NCBI RefSeq assembly: GCF_019320115.1
Contig: NC_089587.1
Span: forward strand, 100,962,166 to 101,026,165
DNA length: 64,000 nucleotides
Reading direction: 5' to 3'
Origin: Miscanthus floridulus
Taxonomy: Eukaryota > Streptophyta > Magnoliopsida > Poales > Poaceae
Part shown: piece after piece, positions 1 to 11,863 of the stretch
Layout of the letters: every line of letters begins with the position of its first letter
Numbering within the stretch: position 1 is the stretch's first letter
Position numbers and translations under genes: made by a program
Notes under the pieces: generated by a model
Database searches by the model: none
The model's input: the letters and a program-made list of their open reading frames with translations, nothing else
What the model was told of the DNA's origin: nothing

Positions 1-2165
1 GCATCTAGCCCTTTAGTGGGTTTTGGATGATTAAATGGCAACGTGATTAAAGGACTAACCCGTTTGCTTAGTGTGGACAGGTAAAAGGTTATCTCACAGG
101 TACTTAATGAAAGCCAAAATGATGTGTTGTTGTATAAACAATCTAGTTCAAGCACAAGACAACAATGCAAATGGAATTTATGCTAAGGCTTAATTATTGT
201 GGGATTTCCATGTACTATGTGAAAGCAAGCTCGTGATTATTAGTTAATGAGACATGAGGGATTGCATATGGGTTGGTCTCATATTTGAAGCTTGCTAGAT
301 TGAAATGAAAATGATAACAATACATGAATGGATGATTCAACACAAGATGTGACTTGATGGCTTGAAATGGTGAAGATAGCAAGGAAAGGCTTCAAGGTAC
401 TAAGCAAGGGTGAAGGGCAAGCGACGGCTTGGCGGCCGAAGAACCTAGCTAGGGTGAAGAAGAAAGTACTTGCATTTAGTTGAGGTACTAATCAAGCCAA
501 GATAGTCATATTGATGTGAAGGATCAAATCTATAATGAAGTATTTGATGGAAGTGACTTGATACATTTGGGATTATTCAAACTTGATGAATGGAATCAAG
601 TCACATGCTCAAGATGGCTAAGCTCAAGTGAAAAGATCAATATCAACATGGTAGCACCCTTACTTGATAAAGATTAAAAGGGATGGCATCAATTCAAAAG
701 AGAACAACTCAAGTGGTACAAATTCATATTTTTGTTTATCTTGAGTTTAATAGGTATGCCGTACTATTAAGAGGGATGCATCATGTTGATAGATAATGTT
801 TCATAAGTGCTCAAGCCAACCCATGTGAGTTTTGAGTATTTGAGCGACAAAAGTGCTAACTGATTTCTTGCTGGTCTGGCAATACCGGACATGTCCGGTA
901 TTCATACCGGACATGTCCGGTATTTGTCCAGCAGCCAAAAAACTATTGTTCTCGGGTTGGTTCATTGGGAGTTCTGACGTAGGTCGGGAGTTCCGACGGT
1001 CGGGAGTCCCGGCATGGGTCGGGAGTTTCGACGTCTCGCACTTCAACTGACTTAGAGGGTTCACTGTCCTGGTCATACCGGACGTGTCCGGTATGGATGA
1101 CCAGAGGCCAACGGCTAGTTTTCAAAAGTCGGGAGTTCCGATGGTCGGGAGTTCCGACGTGCGTCGGGAGTTCTGACATCTCACTAACCTTAACTTAGTT
1201 ACATGTTTTTCAAATATGCTGAGGGTCAGGAGTTCCGACGTGAGTCGAGAGTTCCGACAGTCGGGAGTCCCGGCATTCATCGGGAGTTCCGACACCTCAC
1301 AACTTCACTGTAACTTAGTTACCGTTGGCGCAGTGTGAGTCATACCGAACGTGTCCGGTATGCATACCGGACATGTCCGGTATTGCAACGGCTATAAAAC
1401 GGCTAGTTTTTCAAGGGGGCTATAAATACCCCCAAGCCTCCACCTTTGGAAGCTGCTGATTCTGCTGAGATAGACACACGTTTTTGAGCCTTGCCAACTC
1501 TCCTAAACCCTCTCTTAGTGAGTGTGTGATCCAAATTGCAAAATCAATTTGTGGGTTGAGAAAGAATTTGAAAAAGAGAGCAAGCCACCACTTGAGCACT
1601 TGTGCATATTATCAATCTTGTGATTCACATTTGTTACTCTTGGACTCTTCGGTCCTAGACGGCTAGGCGTCGCTGGAGAGCAACCGAGAGATTGTGGTTG
1701 CCTCGGAAAGTTTGTAACGGTTGATTCCGCCGCCTCAGAATCATTTAGTGGAAGGAGGAAAAGGAGTTGGAAAAGACTCGGGCTAGAGTGACCTTCGTGG
1801 TACCCTCTAGGGCTGACCTTTGCTGAGTCGCCCGTAGCCCCCTCAACGGAGAGTAGGACTCGAACGAGTCTGAACTTTGGTAAAACAAATATCGTGTCTT
1901 AATTCGCATTTCATTTGATATTTGTGTTGCTCTAGCTGTGCTGCAGGTTCTCTGTGTATATTGTCATCTCCATTAGGTGCCTGCAGTTTGGTTTGAAGAT
2001 AGAAATTGAAAGGAGCAAGTTCGGGGCTGATCTGTAGAAATCGTGTATACCAGACACGTCCGGTATTCATACCGGACACGTCCGGTATTTCCTGCCTGCA
2101 CTGAAAATATTTATTCTCTGTTCTAACTTGGTGTTGTAGGGTTGTAGCTTCTAGATATATTCTTT
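1..2165 (+). mobile_element. SIRE/Maximus-like Copia LTR, first copy (truncated)
   Basis: The stretch opens with LTR-like text (a 'gatgattaaatggcaac' segment and a 'ccgtactattaagaggg' segment) whose counterparts occur in the minus-strand SIRE-like LTRs near 62.5 and 63.3 kb. From about 925 to 2165 it matches 4230-5476 almost base for base, including the TATA box and the leader after it. After 2165 the two copies diverge, so the normal LTR 3' end is missing here. The true left end is at or beyond the window edge. Assignment to the SIRE/Maximus group rests on LTR style, not on pol, which is absent. Confidence 0.7.
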
Positions 2166-2260
2166 ATACCAGACATGTCCGGTTTGAATCAAGGAACCCT
2201 GGTTAGGGTTGCTGGTTGCCCATACCGGACGTGTCCGGTATGCTACCGGACGTGTCCGGT
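882..2260. repeat. Cluster of 20-bp CCGGAC palindromes in LTR
   Basis: About ten near-identical copies of the perfect palindrome ataccggacatgtccggtat, or variants with cgtg/cacg centres, lie at about 883, 904, 1075, 1344, 1364, 2047, 2070, 2166, 2221 and 2240. Between them is a second imperfect palindrome, gtcgggagttccgac, repeated many times at 970-1290. Some copies lie upstream of the TATA box and some downstream. Repeated short palindromes in a U3 region could be protein-binding sites; that is inference. Confidence 0.8.
1421..1428 (+). promoter_or_regulatory. LTR TATA box (tataaata), copy 1
   Basis: A tataaata in the context gggggctataaatacccccaa is preserved in both LTR copies (1421 and 4751). 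It sits just downstream of the palindrome array, as expected for the U3/R border of a plus-oriented LTR. A weaker tataaaac lies at 1393. Confidence 0.6.
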
Positions 2261-2450
2261 ATGACCCAGCAGAGCAGGCTCTCTGCTTCCTTTGATTCAA
2301 ATGCTATCCTAGAATTGTATATTAGGCACAGTTTCTTCTGTATCTATGTTTTGCAAACCTTGTGACAATGGTGTGTCGAGGTGATTGTAAAACCTTGTAA
2401 AACCATGTATCTAAAAATCTTTGGAAATCTTTGGATATAGGACAGCAGCC

Positions 2451-4228
2451 ATGAGTGGACGACAGGAGCCGAGGTCCAAGCACAGGCATGATCCAGCACT
2501 TGAGAAGTACAAGAAGGCGAGACAGGATATGCATCCTGGATTTCAGCCGACCAGTAGGAGGTCCACCCGGGCTGCCTCTAGTGCAGTAGTTCAGTATGCA
2601 GAGGGGTCCGGGAGCTCTTCTTCTGACATAGACACTGATGAGTTCAGAGTGGAGTCTAGAGATGAAAGAAAGAGGAAGAGCACTGACAGAGGATCAGATG
2701 ATGACAGCTCAGATGAGGAGCAGGAGATTGAGGAGGAGGAGTCAGTTCCTCCAGTTCAGCACCAGCCTGGTCAGGGGATGCATTATGGTCTTCTTGAGAC
2801 ATGTCTGCCCAATGTGCCCTCCTATGTTCCTAGAGTTGACTACAGGGGAAAGGGTATGACTAGGAAGGCTAGAGATGAGTGAAGGGTTGATCCGAGGAGC
2901 TTACCTAAGGTTTAGTACGATCACCACTTCTAGACAGCCTTTCACCTGGACTTCTACTCCAGTGTGATTCTCACCAGGAACCCTGTGATTGCCAGGTCTC
3001 AGTGGATTGACTGGCAGTACATCAGAGAGTTGTAGAAGGCCTCAGTTGATCATGCCATTGCTATTTGCCAGCGCACTGGGGTTTATGAGATCATGGAGTT
3101 CCAGCATGACTGGAACACAGAGGTAGTAGCTCAGTTCTATGCTACTCTGTTTGTTGAGGAGGATGAGCGGCGGATGCACTGGATGCTTGAGGGCCAGTGG
3201 TACAGTGTTGACTATGATGTTTTTGCCGCCCAGCTTGGCTTCTCAGAGGATGATCTCCAGAGGGACAGGATCCACACCGAGTAGGTGTTACCCCCTAAGC
3301 AGCTCGCATATATGTATCCTCCTAGTGGTGAGAGAGGAGCTGTGGGGAAGGTTCTAGGTCTTCACCCTACCTACAGATACCTAGACAGGATGTTCAGGAA
3401 GACTATTGACTGTAAGGGTGGAGACAAGGGCAACATTGCAGATTATTCCAGGAACCTACTCCACAGGATGGCACCTGATGCTTGGCCCTTCAGCGTGTTT
3501 GACTTTATTTGGTTCGAGATCAGGAGTGTTGGAGAGAGGCCCCTCAAGGGCTGTGGTTTTGCTCCTTATATCATACATATGATTGAGCAGGTGACAGGGC
3601 ACACATTCGAGTATGATAAGATTCATAAGGCCCTGAAGATTATTGCAGATCTGCCTGAGACAGGGTTACCTCCAGTAGGACCAGGAGGAGCAGCCGCAGC
3701 ACTAGAGGCAGATGCACCTAGGAGTGGTGCACCAGCAGGAGCTTCACCTTCACCATGTGCTCCTTCACGTTCTACTTCATGCCGTGGCAGTTCTCCCTCG
3801 CCTATCCACAGGCTTTTCAGCTCCATATTTGGGATGTGCCGTGACATCCAGACTAGGCAGCAGAAGGAGAGGGAGGCTAGGAGGAAGGACACTCGAACCT
3901 TGAAGCAAATTGCTTCTAATCTTGAGCTTGATCCTCCTAGGTCTCCTCTATTAGATGAGGCAGCCAGTGAGCCTGAGACTGAGGAGCAGCAGCAGGCTAG
4001 ATATGATAGAGAGTATGTTGAGTTCATACAGCGACAGCAGCAGCAGCAGGCACCTGAGCACCCTGACACTCTACCACTTCAGGCTCGTGTGCCTACTCAC
4101 TCTCAGCCACATCCCAGCACTGCAGACGTCTATGCTACAGATTGGTGGAGTGACCTGACAGGTGGTGGTGGTTTCTACGGGTCTGGTGGCTATGACCCAT
4201 TTGGTGCGGGTGGTTCTCGTCCAGCCGG
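2451..4228 (+). pseudogene. Decayed non-pol ORF carried between LTR repeats
   Basis: One reading frame runs from the ATG at 2451 to the LTR junction near 4228, broken only by nonsense codons (TGA at 2880-2882, then TAGs at about 2911, 2932, 3034 and 3282-3284) and no frameshift. The N-terminal 150 residues are basic then acidic (a run of S/D/E around residues 60-100). The middle (about 3090-3660) has the pattern of a protein type common in grass repeats: a 'FYATL' segment, an 'R.LLHRMAP' segment and a 'GFAPYIIHMIE' segment. The C-terminal part is low complexity (Gln runs, Gly-rich). The family has no function I can name. No reverse transcriptase or integrase is present, so the unit looks non-autonomous. 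The open frame continues into the LTR copy to 4358, which is chimeric and not meaningful. Confidence 0.55.
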
Positions 4229-5629
4229 TGTTTGTCCAGCAGCCATAAAACTATTGTTCTCGGGTTGGTTCATTGGGAGTTCTGACGTAGGTCGGGAGTT
4301 CCGACGGTCGGGAGTCCCGGCATGGGTCGGGAGTTTCGACGTCTCGCACTTCAACTGACTTAGAGGGTTCACTGTCCTGGTCATACCGGACGTGTCCGGT
4401 ATTCATACCGGACGTGTCCGGTATGGATGACCAGAGGCCAACGGCTAGTTTTCAAAAGTCGGGAGTTCCGATGGTCGGGAGTTCCGACGTGCGTCGGGAG
4501 TTCCGACATCTCACTAACCTTAACTTAGTTACATGTTTTTCAAATATGCTGAGGGTCGGGAGTTCTGACGTGAGTCGAGAGTTCCGACAGTCGGGAGTCC
4601 CGGCATTCATCGGGAGTTCCGACACCTCACAACTTCACTGTAACTTAGTTACCGTTGGCGCAGTGTGAGTCATACCGGACGTGTCTGGTATGCATACCAG
4701 ACATGTCCGGTATTGCAACGGCTATAAAACGGCTAGTTTTTCAAGGGGGCTATAAATACCCCCAAGCCTCCACCTTTGGAAGCTGCTGATTCTGCTAAGA
4801 TAGACACACGTTTTTGAGCCTTGTCAACTCTCCTAAACCCTCTCTTAGTGAGTGTGTGATCCAAATTGCAAAATCAATTTGTGGGTTGAGAAAGAATTTG
4901 AAAAAGAGAGCAAGCCACCACTTGAGCACTTATGCATATTGTCAATCTCGTGATTCGCATTTGTTACTCTTGGACTCTTTGGTCCTAGATGGCTAGGCGT
5001 CGCCGGAGAGCAACCGAGAGATTGTGGTTGCCTCGGAAAGTTTGTAACGGTCGATTCTGCCACCTCGGAATCATTTAGTGGAAGGAGGAAAAGGAGTTGG
5101 AAAAGACTCCGGCTAGAGTGACCTTCGTGGTACCCTCTAGGGCTGACCTTCGCTGGGTCGCCCACAGCCCCCTCAACGGAGAGTAGGACTCGAATGAGTC
5201 CGAACTTCGGTAAAACAAATATCGTGTCTTAATTCGCATTTCATTTGATATTTGTGTTGCTCTAGCTGTGCTGTCGGTTCTCTGTGTATATTGTCATCTC
5301 CATTAGGTGCCTGCAGTTTGGTTTGAAGATAGAAATCGAAAGGAGCAAGTTCGGGGCTGATCTGCAGAAATCGTGTATACCGGACATGTCCGGTATTTCC
5401 TGCCTGCACTGAAAATATTTATTCTCTGTTCTAACTTGGTGTTGCAGGGTTGTAGCTTCTAGATATATTCTTTATACCTTGTTTACTTTGCAGCTAACTT
5501 GTGAGGGGTGGTAGTACTCTTAATTTGGAGTTTCCATTTTGGAAACTCCCCTTTCTAATTGTTTCCGTATTTAAAGGTGTTAATTTTCAGAAACGCCTAT
5601 TCACCCCCCCTCTAGGCGGCATCCTTTCA
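4229..5629 (+). mobile_element. SIRE/Maximus-like LTR, second copy (3' portion)
   Basis: Starting at a sharp junction near 4228, the sequence repeats the 925-2165 segment with few differences. It then continues with a true LTR 3' end: 'cctattcacccccc...tctaggcggcatcctttca', ending in CA at 5629. The same end sequence, in reverse complement, borders the SIRE-like LTR at 61,071. The 5' part of this LTR is missing. Together with 1-2165 it frames a roughly 2-kb internal insert. Confidence 0.7.
4751..4758 (+). promoter_or_regulatory. LTR TATA box, copy 2
   Basis: This is the same tataaata context as at 1421, offset by 3,330 bp. It would promote transcription rightwards into 5.5 kb if active. Confidence 0.55.
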
Positions 5630-5639
5630 ATGTTCAAAT

Positions 5640-6390
5640 GGAATCTGGTCCCATCACTCACGATAGCGTTGGCATTCTATTGTTCCTTAACCCGTCTTCC
5701 AATAGATTCCCCCTCAATGGGGATTCTATGGGCTCGGCTAGAGGCTGGATTGAACTAGAAGGTTGAGATGACCCTATCCGCCTCTATATAGGTTGGGCAA
5801 AGGTCGTTGAGGCTCATCTGCATTTTCTCTCCTAGCTCTTGTTCAATGCAAGGCGGCCTCAGGCACTTCATGGGCCAGCCTTCGAACCTCGATCTCTCGA
5901 TCTAGGATCGGGTGACTCAAGCCCCTGAGACCATTGGGGTCTGATAGGGGTTGACCGTGTTTCATGTGTCACCCTATCCTCAGTTTCCACAATCGGAGGG
6001 GCTGAGCTAACAACACTTGCCTCGACGGCTCGAGTGTCGCGCTCAATGAGCTCGCTAATGAGCACGTTCGTATGGAATCTAGGTCCGTCATCTGCTGACG
6101 GGGTCGGCATAGCCCTCATATGGTATTCCACTACTTCTTAACCCACCTCCCAGTAGATGCCTAAGCCATTCGATAGGCTCAGGTGGCTCGTTGGCCTCTC
6201 CTCGATGCAGATTCTATGGGTTTGGCTTGAGGTTAGAATCGAACGAGAAAGGTCGAGATGCCCCTGTCCACTTCTGAGCAGGGTCAGGCAAGGCTGCTGG
6301 GGCTCATCTCAGTTTTTCTCCCCTGGCTCTGTTTGACATGAGGTGCCCTCGAGCCCTTCATGGGTTAGCCTTCGAACCTTAGTCAGTTGT
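5640..6390. repeat. Diverged tandem duplication in 3' tail of Tat element
   Basis: The segments about 5640-5890 and 6070-6385 share a run of matching landmarks in the same order: 'tggaatct.ggtcc', 'ggcat.', 'ccttaacccgtcttcc', 'gattctatgggctcggct', 'gaggttgagatg', 'ggctcatct', 'cttcatgggccagccttcgaacct'. The period is roughly 430 bp. A weaker third echo ('ggggtcggcgtaacc') begins near 6590. Tandem repeats in the 3' untranslated part are a known feature of Tat-lineage elements. Confidence 0.6.
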
Positions 6391-7598
6391 CGCTCATATC
6401 GAATGAGGCAACTATCGCTTCATGACGCAATGCGAAGCATTGAGATGCGGCAATTGCATATGCAACGCTTGAATATATGGAATGAATGTACAATATAATG
6501 GAAACAAAAGCAAGGGTAAGTGATGTTACCTTGGTGGCATGAGCGACGAGAAGCTCTTACTAGACATGTCCGTGTGGGGTTCGGGTTCAACATCTGTGAT
6601 GGGGTCGGCGTAACCTACACGAGCATCACGATTTTTTGTTTCTATCTCTCGACAACGATCCGAGCCGTTTGATTGATTTGGGTGACCTAACAACTTCTCC
6701 TTGAAAGAGATTCCATAGGTAGACCCCTCCAAACCCTTCCCAAGAAGGCGGATGCTAAAGCTTGGGGTGCGGGGACGAAGAATTTGATCACGTCGGTGAA
6801 CAAAAATGCCATAGCCGCTGGGGTGTAGGGTCTAGCGGTAAGACCCGCTTTATTCAAAGTTTAAACCCACACACCGTGCTTCCGGTTTTAAAACGTAAGG
6901 AGGGGTCAGGCGAAGAGAATGTCTAAATGAGTAGACACTCTTGGTAGCTCCCGAGCGATGTCCGTGCCCCTACCATTGCTGGGGTCAGAGGATCGGTAGT
7001 AAAATTGACACATAAAGTAAATAAGGGTGCTTATCTTTCGGTGGCCGTTCATTCAGCATTCGCCTAGGCCGTCTGATCGACCCAGGGGGGCATTGGTATC
7101 CCCTTGATGGAGGTTCCGACATTGGGTCCTTCTAGGTCCTGCCTAGGGAAGCGGAGAGCCGCCTACGTGCGCCCGTGCCTTGTTTCTCGCACCGGCGTGC
7201 GGTAGTGGTGGGTCATTCCTAGGCCACGTCTCTTTTGACCAGGCGCCATCTCGTTGAGCAACGTGTGTCCTGTTGGTCAAGACATGTCCCCTTGAATTCC
7301 CATCAGCATCGAATTCACATCTGCATTGAATGGGGGAAGGGAGAGGGTTTCTCGCCCCAACCCTTCGCCTTTCTCCAACTGCTATGTCTCCTCTTTAAAT
7401 AGGGGAAGGGAGGGGGTTCTTGTCCCATTCCTCCACCTATTCTTGAGCTACTGTCTCTCCTCCTTTTTCCTTTTTGCTGAGTGCGTTCGCAAGTCACAAC
7501 GGTTCCTAAGTAAGAGAGGGTAATGTGAGGGAGAGAAGAACTCATAGATCTGTTCATGAATTTGGAGTGCGATGTTGAGCTGGAGTTCATCCAACGCA

Positions 7599-8045
7599 GA
7601 TGAGATGCTGCTGGCTGCCTTCACCAAGAAGGGGCCGCTTCTGCCGAAGGAGGAGGCGCACTGGAGGGTGCTGCGCGTCGCCGACTTTGTCGCTGTCTAT
7701 GAGGCCTTCATCGAGATGGAGCCGTACGGGGACCTCTTTCGGTGAATCTTCTTCGGGCGAGCCTTGTCAGTGGGGAAGCCACTTAGGACTACGTTGATGG
7801 GGGGCTTCGCCCTTGCAGCCGCTCAGATCGGCCAGTTCATGAAGTTTGATGAGATGTTAGAGACATCCATCAGCCATGGCGGCCATTCTTCGATGGGCAG
7901 CGCCCCCTATCCAGGTGTCGTTGTCAGGGTTGTGGCTGATCATGATGACGTAGTCCCTGGACATCCTAGTGAAGACACCACGGTCATCGATGTGGTGCTC
8001 GATGTTGCAGATGATGGCGCCCTCAAGGATCCCATGGAGCAGTAG
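7599..8045 (+). pseudogene. Antisense extra ORF, putative gypsy-type transposon domain
   Basis: On the strand opposite to gag-pol, one frame from about 7599 to the stop at 8043-8045 reads 'LRVADFVAVYEAFIEMEP' followed, after one TGA at 7743-7745, by 'IFFGRALSVGKP'. This order matches the conserved core of the grass proteins grouped as 'putative gypsy type transposon' (Transposase_28 in Pfam, from memory). The rest is weakly conserved and ends in an acidic tail. Antisense accessory ORFs between pol and the 3' LTR are known from Tat elements such as Grande. Only the short core supports the assignment. Confidence 0.5.
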
Positions 8046-8659
8046 GACGTTGCCGATGGAGAGCGTGGCGCGGTGGCCATAGTAATTTTAGAGTAGAATT
8101 GGTCAGAAAATGTAATCATTTAAGTTGTGGGGAAGCCCCCATGTGAATAGTCTTTTGTATTCATGAATACATCAGTCCCTTTTTGTGATGAAATCACTTT
8201 GTAAGCGATGAATTTGTGCAAAAATGAACAAGTTCTTAAATTTTGTTACGGCAAACAACTTTTCAGCTCTTCTCCCTATTTTTGTTAAAGAGGTTCAGTG
8301 CCTTCTGACCCTTCCCATAGTTAAGGTCGCAAAGAGCTCGGAGTGCGAGTGAGCCAATCCTAATCATGTGGTGAGCAAGGAGACCGTAGCCGCTGGGGCG
8401 TGGGTTTCCCACAATCCTACTAGTTATACTCAGAGTTTGTTCCTAAAATCCTAACCCTTAGGACTTATCATGAGAAAAGAGGGAAAACATAGAGAATGTT
8501 TGTAAGATAAACATACTCATACCAGCCCCCGAGTGAGGTCTGACCCCTCATACTTGCAGGGGTCGGATGTCACGAAAGATCAGGGATTTTGATGACAAAA
8601 CTGATAAGAGAAAGTATGCGTTTATTTAGGGGTAAAAACAACATAGCTACTTAATGTTC

Positions 8660-9796
8660 TAGGCATTGATGAAGACCTTGTCGTCGATGGTTTTCAGCTT
8701 GTAGGTGTCTGATTGGAGTACTTCTGTGACGACATATGGCCCCTCCTAGGGTAGGGAGAGCTTGTGGCGGTCCTTGTTGCTCTGCACGAGATAGTGAACC
8801 AGGTCCCCGACATTGAAGGCTCGGTCCCACACCCATCGGCTGTGGTATCGTTGCAGCACCTGCTGGTACTTAGTCGAGCGGAGGAGGGTGATGTCACGAG
8901 CTTCGTCTAGCTAGTCCATGGCATCTCCGTGGGATGCCTCGACTCCCTGTTCGTCATATGCTTTGATCCTTGGTGCTCCATAGTCAAGGTCGGTTGGGAG
9001 GATGGCCTTGGAACCATAGACGATGAAGAAAGGCGTGTAACCAGTGGCTCAGCTGAGAGTTGTCCTTAGGCTCCAAAGTACTGTGGGGAGCTCGGTGACC
9101 CACCGTGCACTAAATTTGTTCAACCGGTTGAAGATCCTAGACTTGAGGCCCTATAGGACCATGCCATTTGCACGCTCAACCTGACCATTCGTTTGGGGGT
9201 GCATGATAGTGGCCCAATCGACCCGGATGTGGTATTCATCATAGAATCAAAGGAACTTTTTTCTGGTGAACTACGTACCATTGTCTGTGATGATGGAGTT
9301 TAGGACTCCAAAGCGATGGACAATGTCGAGAAAGAACAGTATGGCTTGCTCGGACTTGATTGTGGAGATCGGCTGGGCTTTGATCCATTTTATGAACTTG
9401 TCTATGGTGACAAGTAAGTGGGTGTATCCTCCGAGCGCCTTCTTAAGAGGCCCAACCAGATCGAGCCCCCATACCATGAAGGGCCACGTGATGGGGATCA
9501 TCTGGAGTGCCTAGGCCAGGAGGTGAGTTTGCCGAGCATAGTACTAAAACCCTTCGTAGGTGCGCATGATCTACTCGGTGTCGGCTACTGTAGTGGGCTA
9601 GTAGAAGCCTTATCGGAATGTGTTTCCAACCAAGGTTCTTGGCACGGTGTGGTGACCATAGACCCCACCGTGGATATCGCTCAGCAAATGCTTCCCCTAT
9701 TCGATGGGGATGCAGAGCAGTAGGATCTCGGTGTGGCTTCATTTGTAGAGTTCGCCTTCTACAAGAACGAAGGACTTGGCATGACGTGTGAGTCAT
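8660..9796 (-). pseudogene. Tat-element integrase (decayed)
   Basis: The minus frame read from 9796 down to about 8660 contains the integrase of the Tat relic. A zinc-binding linker ends in 'ARQTHLLA'. The catalytic core has the first Asp in 'WGLDLVGP', the second in 'IITDNGT' (near 9271-9285) and the Glu in 'GQVERANG' (near 9170-9195). A C-terminal segment 'VWDRAFNVGDLVHYLVQ' leads to 'GPYVVTEVLQSDTYKL'. Several in-frame TAG codons interrupt it, for example directly after DNGT. It would insert element cDNA, but it cannot be made as a full protein. Confidence 0.8.
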
Positions 9797-10692
9797 CGAG
9801 CTTCCGTCTTGTCTGTCAATAGCGTGTCACAATGGAGGTAGTCGAGGTAGAGTGTTCTCCAGTTGACTAGAGGGTCGGGCTCTGTTGCTGGATCCTCTTC
9901 AAGCTCCATGACCTCGGGGCCAGATGGAGCCGTCGGTTGGTTAGCCCCCAAGGCTGGATCGAATGGACCATCATTGGCCTACTTCGACCCTTCATAGCAC
10001 ACCGAGGGCTTGTGTTAGTCACTGGTGAAGACACCTGTTGGCATCGGCTCTCGGCTGGATGCCAACTTTGCAAGTGCATCGATAGCCTCATTGAGGCGCC
10101 TTGGGATGTGATTGAGTTCGAGGCCATCGAATTTATCCTCTAGCCGTTAGACTTCTTGGTAGTATGTAGCCATCTTGGCGTCATGATAGCTTGACTCCTT
10201 CATCACTTGGTTGACGACTAGCTGGGAGTTGCCTCGGATGTTGAGGCGTCAAATGCCCAACTCGATGGCAATGCGTAGGCAGTTGATGAGTGCTTCATAC
10301 TCAGCCACATTATTGGATGAGGGGAAATGGAGATGAACCATGTACCTCATGCGTACCCCATGGGGCGATCCGAAGACCAGCCCCACACCGACGCCCTTCT
10401 TCATTAGGGATCCATCGAAGTACATCGTCCAATACTCTTGATCGATGACCTCTAGTGGTGTTTGGACCTCGGTCCATTCCACGATGAAGTCAGCCAGCAC
10501 CTGGGACTTGATCGCCGTTCGAGAGGCATACGTGATGCCCTGATCCATCAACTCGAGTGCCCACTTTGTGGTTCTACCCATGGCGTCCTGGCTTTGTACG
10601 ACCTCGCCGAGAGGGAACAACCTCATGACCATCATTGGATGTGACTCAAAGTAGTGGCGTAGCTTCCTCTTGGTGATGAGGACGGCATACAA
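9797..10692 (-). pseudogene. Tat-element RNase H and linker (decayed)
   Basis: The minus frame from 10692 to 10249 encodes an RNase H domain with 'MYFDGSLMKKGVGVGLVF' (first catalytic Asp) and 'NNVAEYEALINCLRIAIELGI' (catalytic Glu). Downstream, with stops, come 'GNSQLVVNQV' and 'LNEAIDALAKLAS', completing the D-E-D-D pattern. This second, archaeal-type RNase H after the RT is typical of Tat elements. The following 450 bp form the spacer to integrase and hold several TAG stops. Confidence 0.75.
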
Positions 10693-10989
10693 GAGCTTCT
10701 AGATTTAGGAGTAGTGGGTCTTAGAGTCGGATAGTACCTTGCTGATGAAGTACATAGGGCGCTACACCTTGAGGGCGTGCCCCTCTTCCTCCCATTCCAC
10801 AACTAGGGCGATGCTGACCACTTGCATGGTGGCCGCTATGTATAGCAGAAGGGATTCTCCATCGGTTGGAGTTACCAAGATCAAGGCCTTTGTCAGAAGC
10901 AGTTTGACCATGTCAAGTGCCTCCTAGGCCTCGGATGTCCATTCGAAGCAGTCGGCTTTCTTCAGGAGTTGATAAAGGGGGAGACTTTG

Positions 10990-11818
10990 TTCACCGAGGC
11001 GCGAGATGAATCAGATGAGTGCGGCAAGGCACCCTGTAACTTGTTGAACCCCCTTTATGTTCTGAATTGGGCCATCCTAGTGATAGCTGAGATCTTCTCT
11101 GGGTTGGCCTCGATGCCACGTTCAGAGACAATGAAACCAAGTAGCATACCCCTCGGGACCGCGAAAACACACTTCTCGGGATTGAGTTTGATGCCATTCG
11201 CTCAGAGTTTTACAAAGGCTCGCTCAAGATCAGCAATGAGGTGGTCAGCCTATTTGAACTTAACCATGATGTCATCGACGTAGGCCTCAACAATCGGCCC
11301 GATGAGGTCCCCGAAACACTTGAGCATACAACGCTGGTACGAAGCCCCAGTGTTCTTTAGACCAAACGACATTGAGACATAGTAGAATGATTCGAAGGGG
11401 GTGATGAAAGATGTTGCGAGTTGGTCAGACTCTTTCATCACAATTTGATGGTAGGCAGAGTACGCATCAAGGAAGCAGAGAGTTTCGCACCCCGAGGTAG
11501 AGTCAACTATTTGGTTTATGCATGGCAAAGGAAATGGATCCTTTGGGCATGCCTTGTTGAGACCCGTATAGTCAACACACATCCTCACTTCCTGCTCTTC
11601 TTTTATACAAGAACGGGATTGGCTAACCACTCTGGGTGGTATACTTCCTTAATGAACCCAGCTGCCGAAAGTTTCGCTATCTCTTCACCGATGGCCTTGC
11701 GTTTCCCCTCGTTGAAGTGATGTAGGCGTTGCTTCACTGGCTTGGAGCCCAGGTGGATCTTCAAGGTATGCTCGGTGACCTCCCTAGGAATGCCTGACAT
11801 ATCCGAGGGTTTCCACAC
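10990..11818 (-). pseudogene. Tat-element reverse transcriptase (frameshifted)
   Basis: The RT starts in one minus frame (11818-11603, 'PVKQRLHHFNEGKRKAIGEEI.KL..AGFIKEVYHPEWLANPVLV'). It shifts frame near 11,600 and continues in a second frame (11630-11250) with 'VRMCVDYTGLNKACPKDPFPLP', 'FLDAYSAYHQI' and the catalytic 'YVDDIMVK' at about 11,277-11,288. A stop follows, and the thumb region ('GIKLNPEKCVFAVPRGMLLGF', 'ISAI') extends to about 11,000. At least one frameshift and several stops make it non-functional. Confidence 0.82.
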
Positions 11819-11863
11819 AAAGATGTCTTTGTTACCGCGGAGGAAGTCGATGAGCGCGCTTTT

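Noticed and set aside
970..1290. CRISPR-like spaced repeats in the first LTR
   Set aside because: The repeats are palindromic, irregularly spaced and inside a plant LTR; CRISPR arrays do not occur in plant nuclear DNA.
2451..2500. 'MSGRQEP' start of the first-kb ORF as a second histone-tail mimic
   Set aside because: Only SGR is shared with H2A/H4, and the rest does not align; too short to support.
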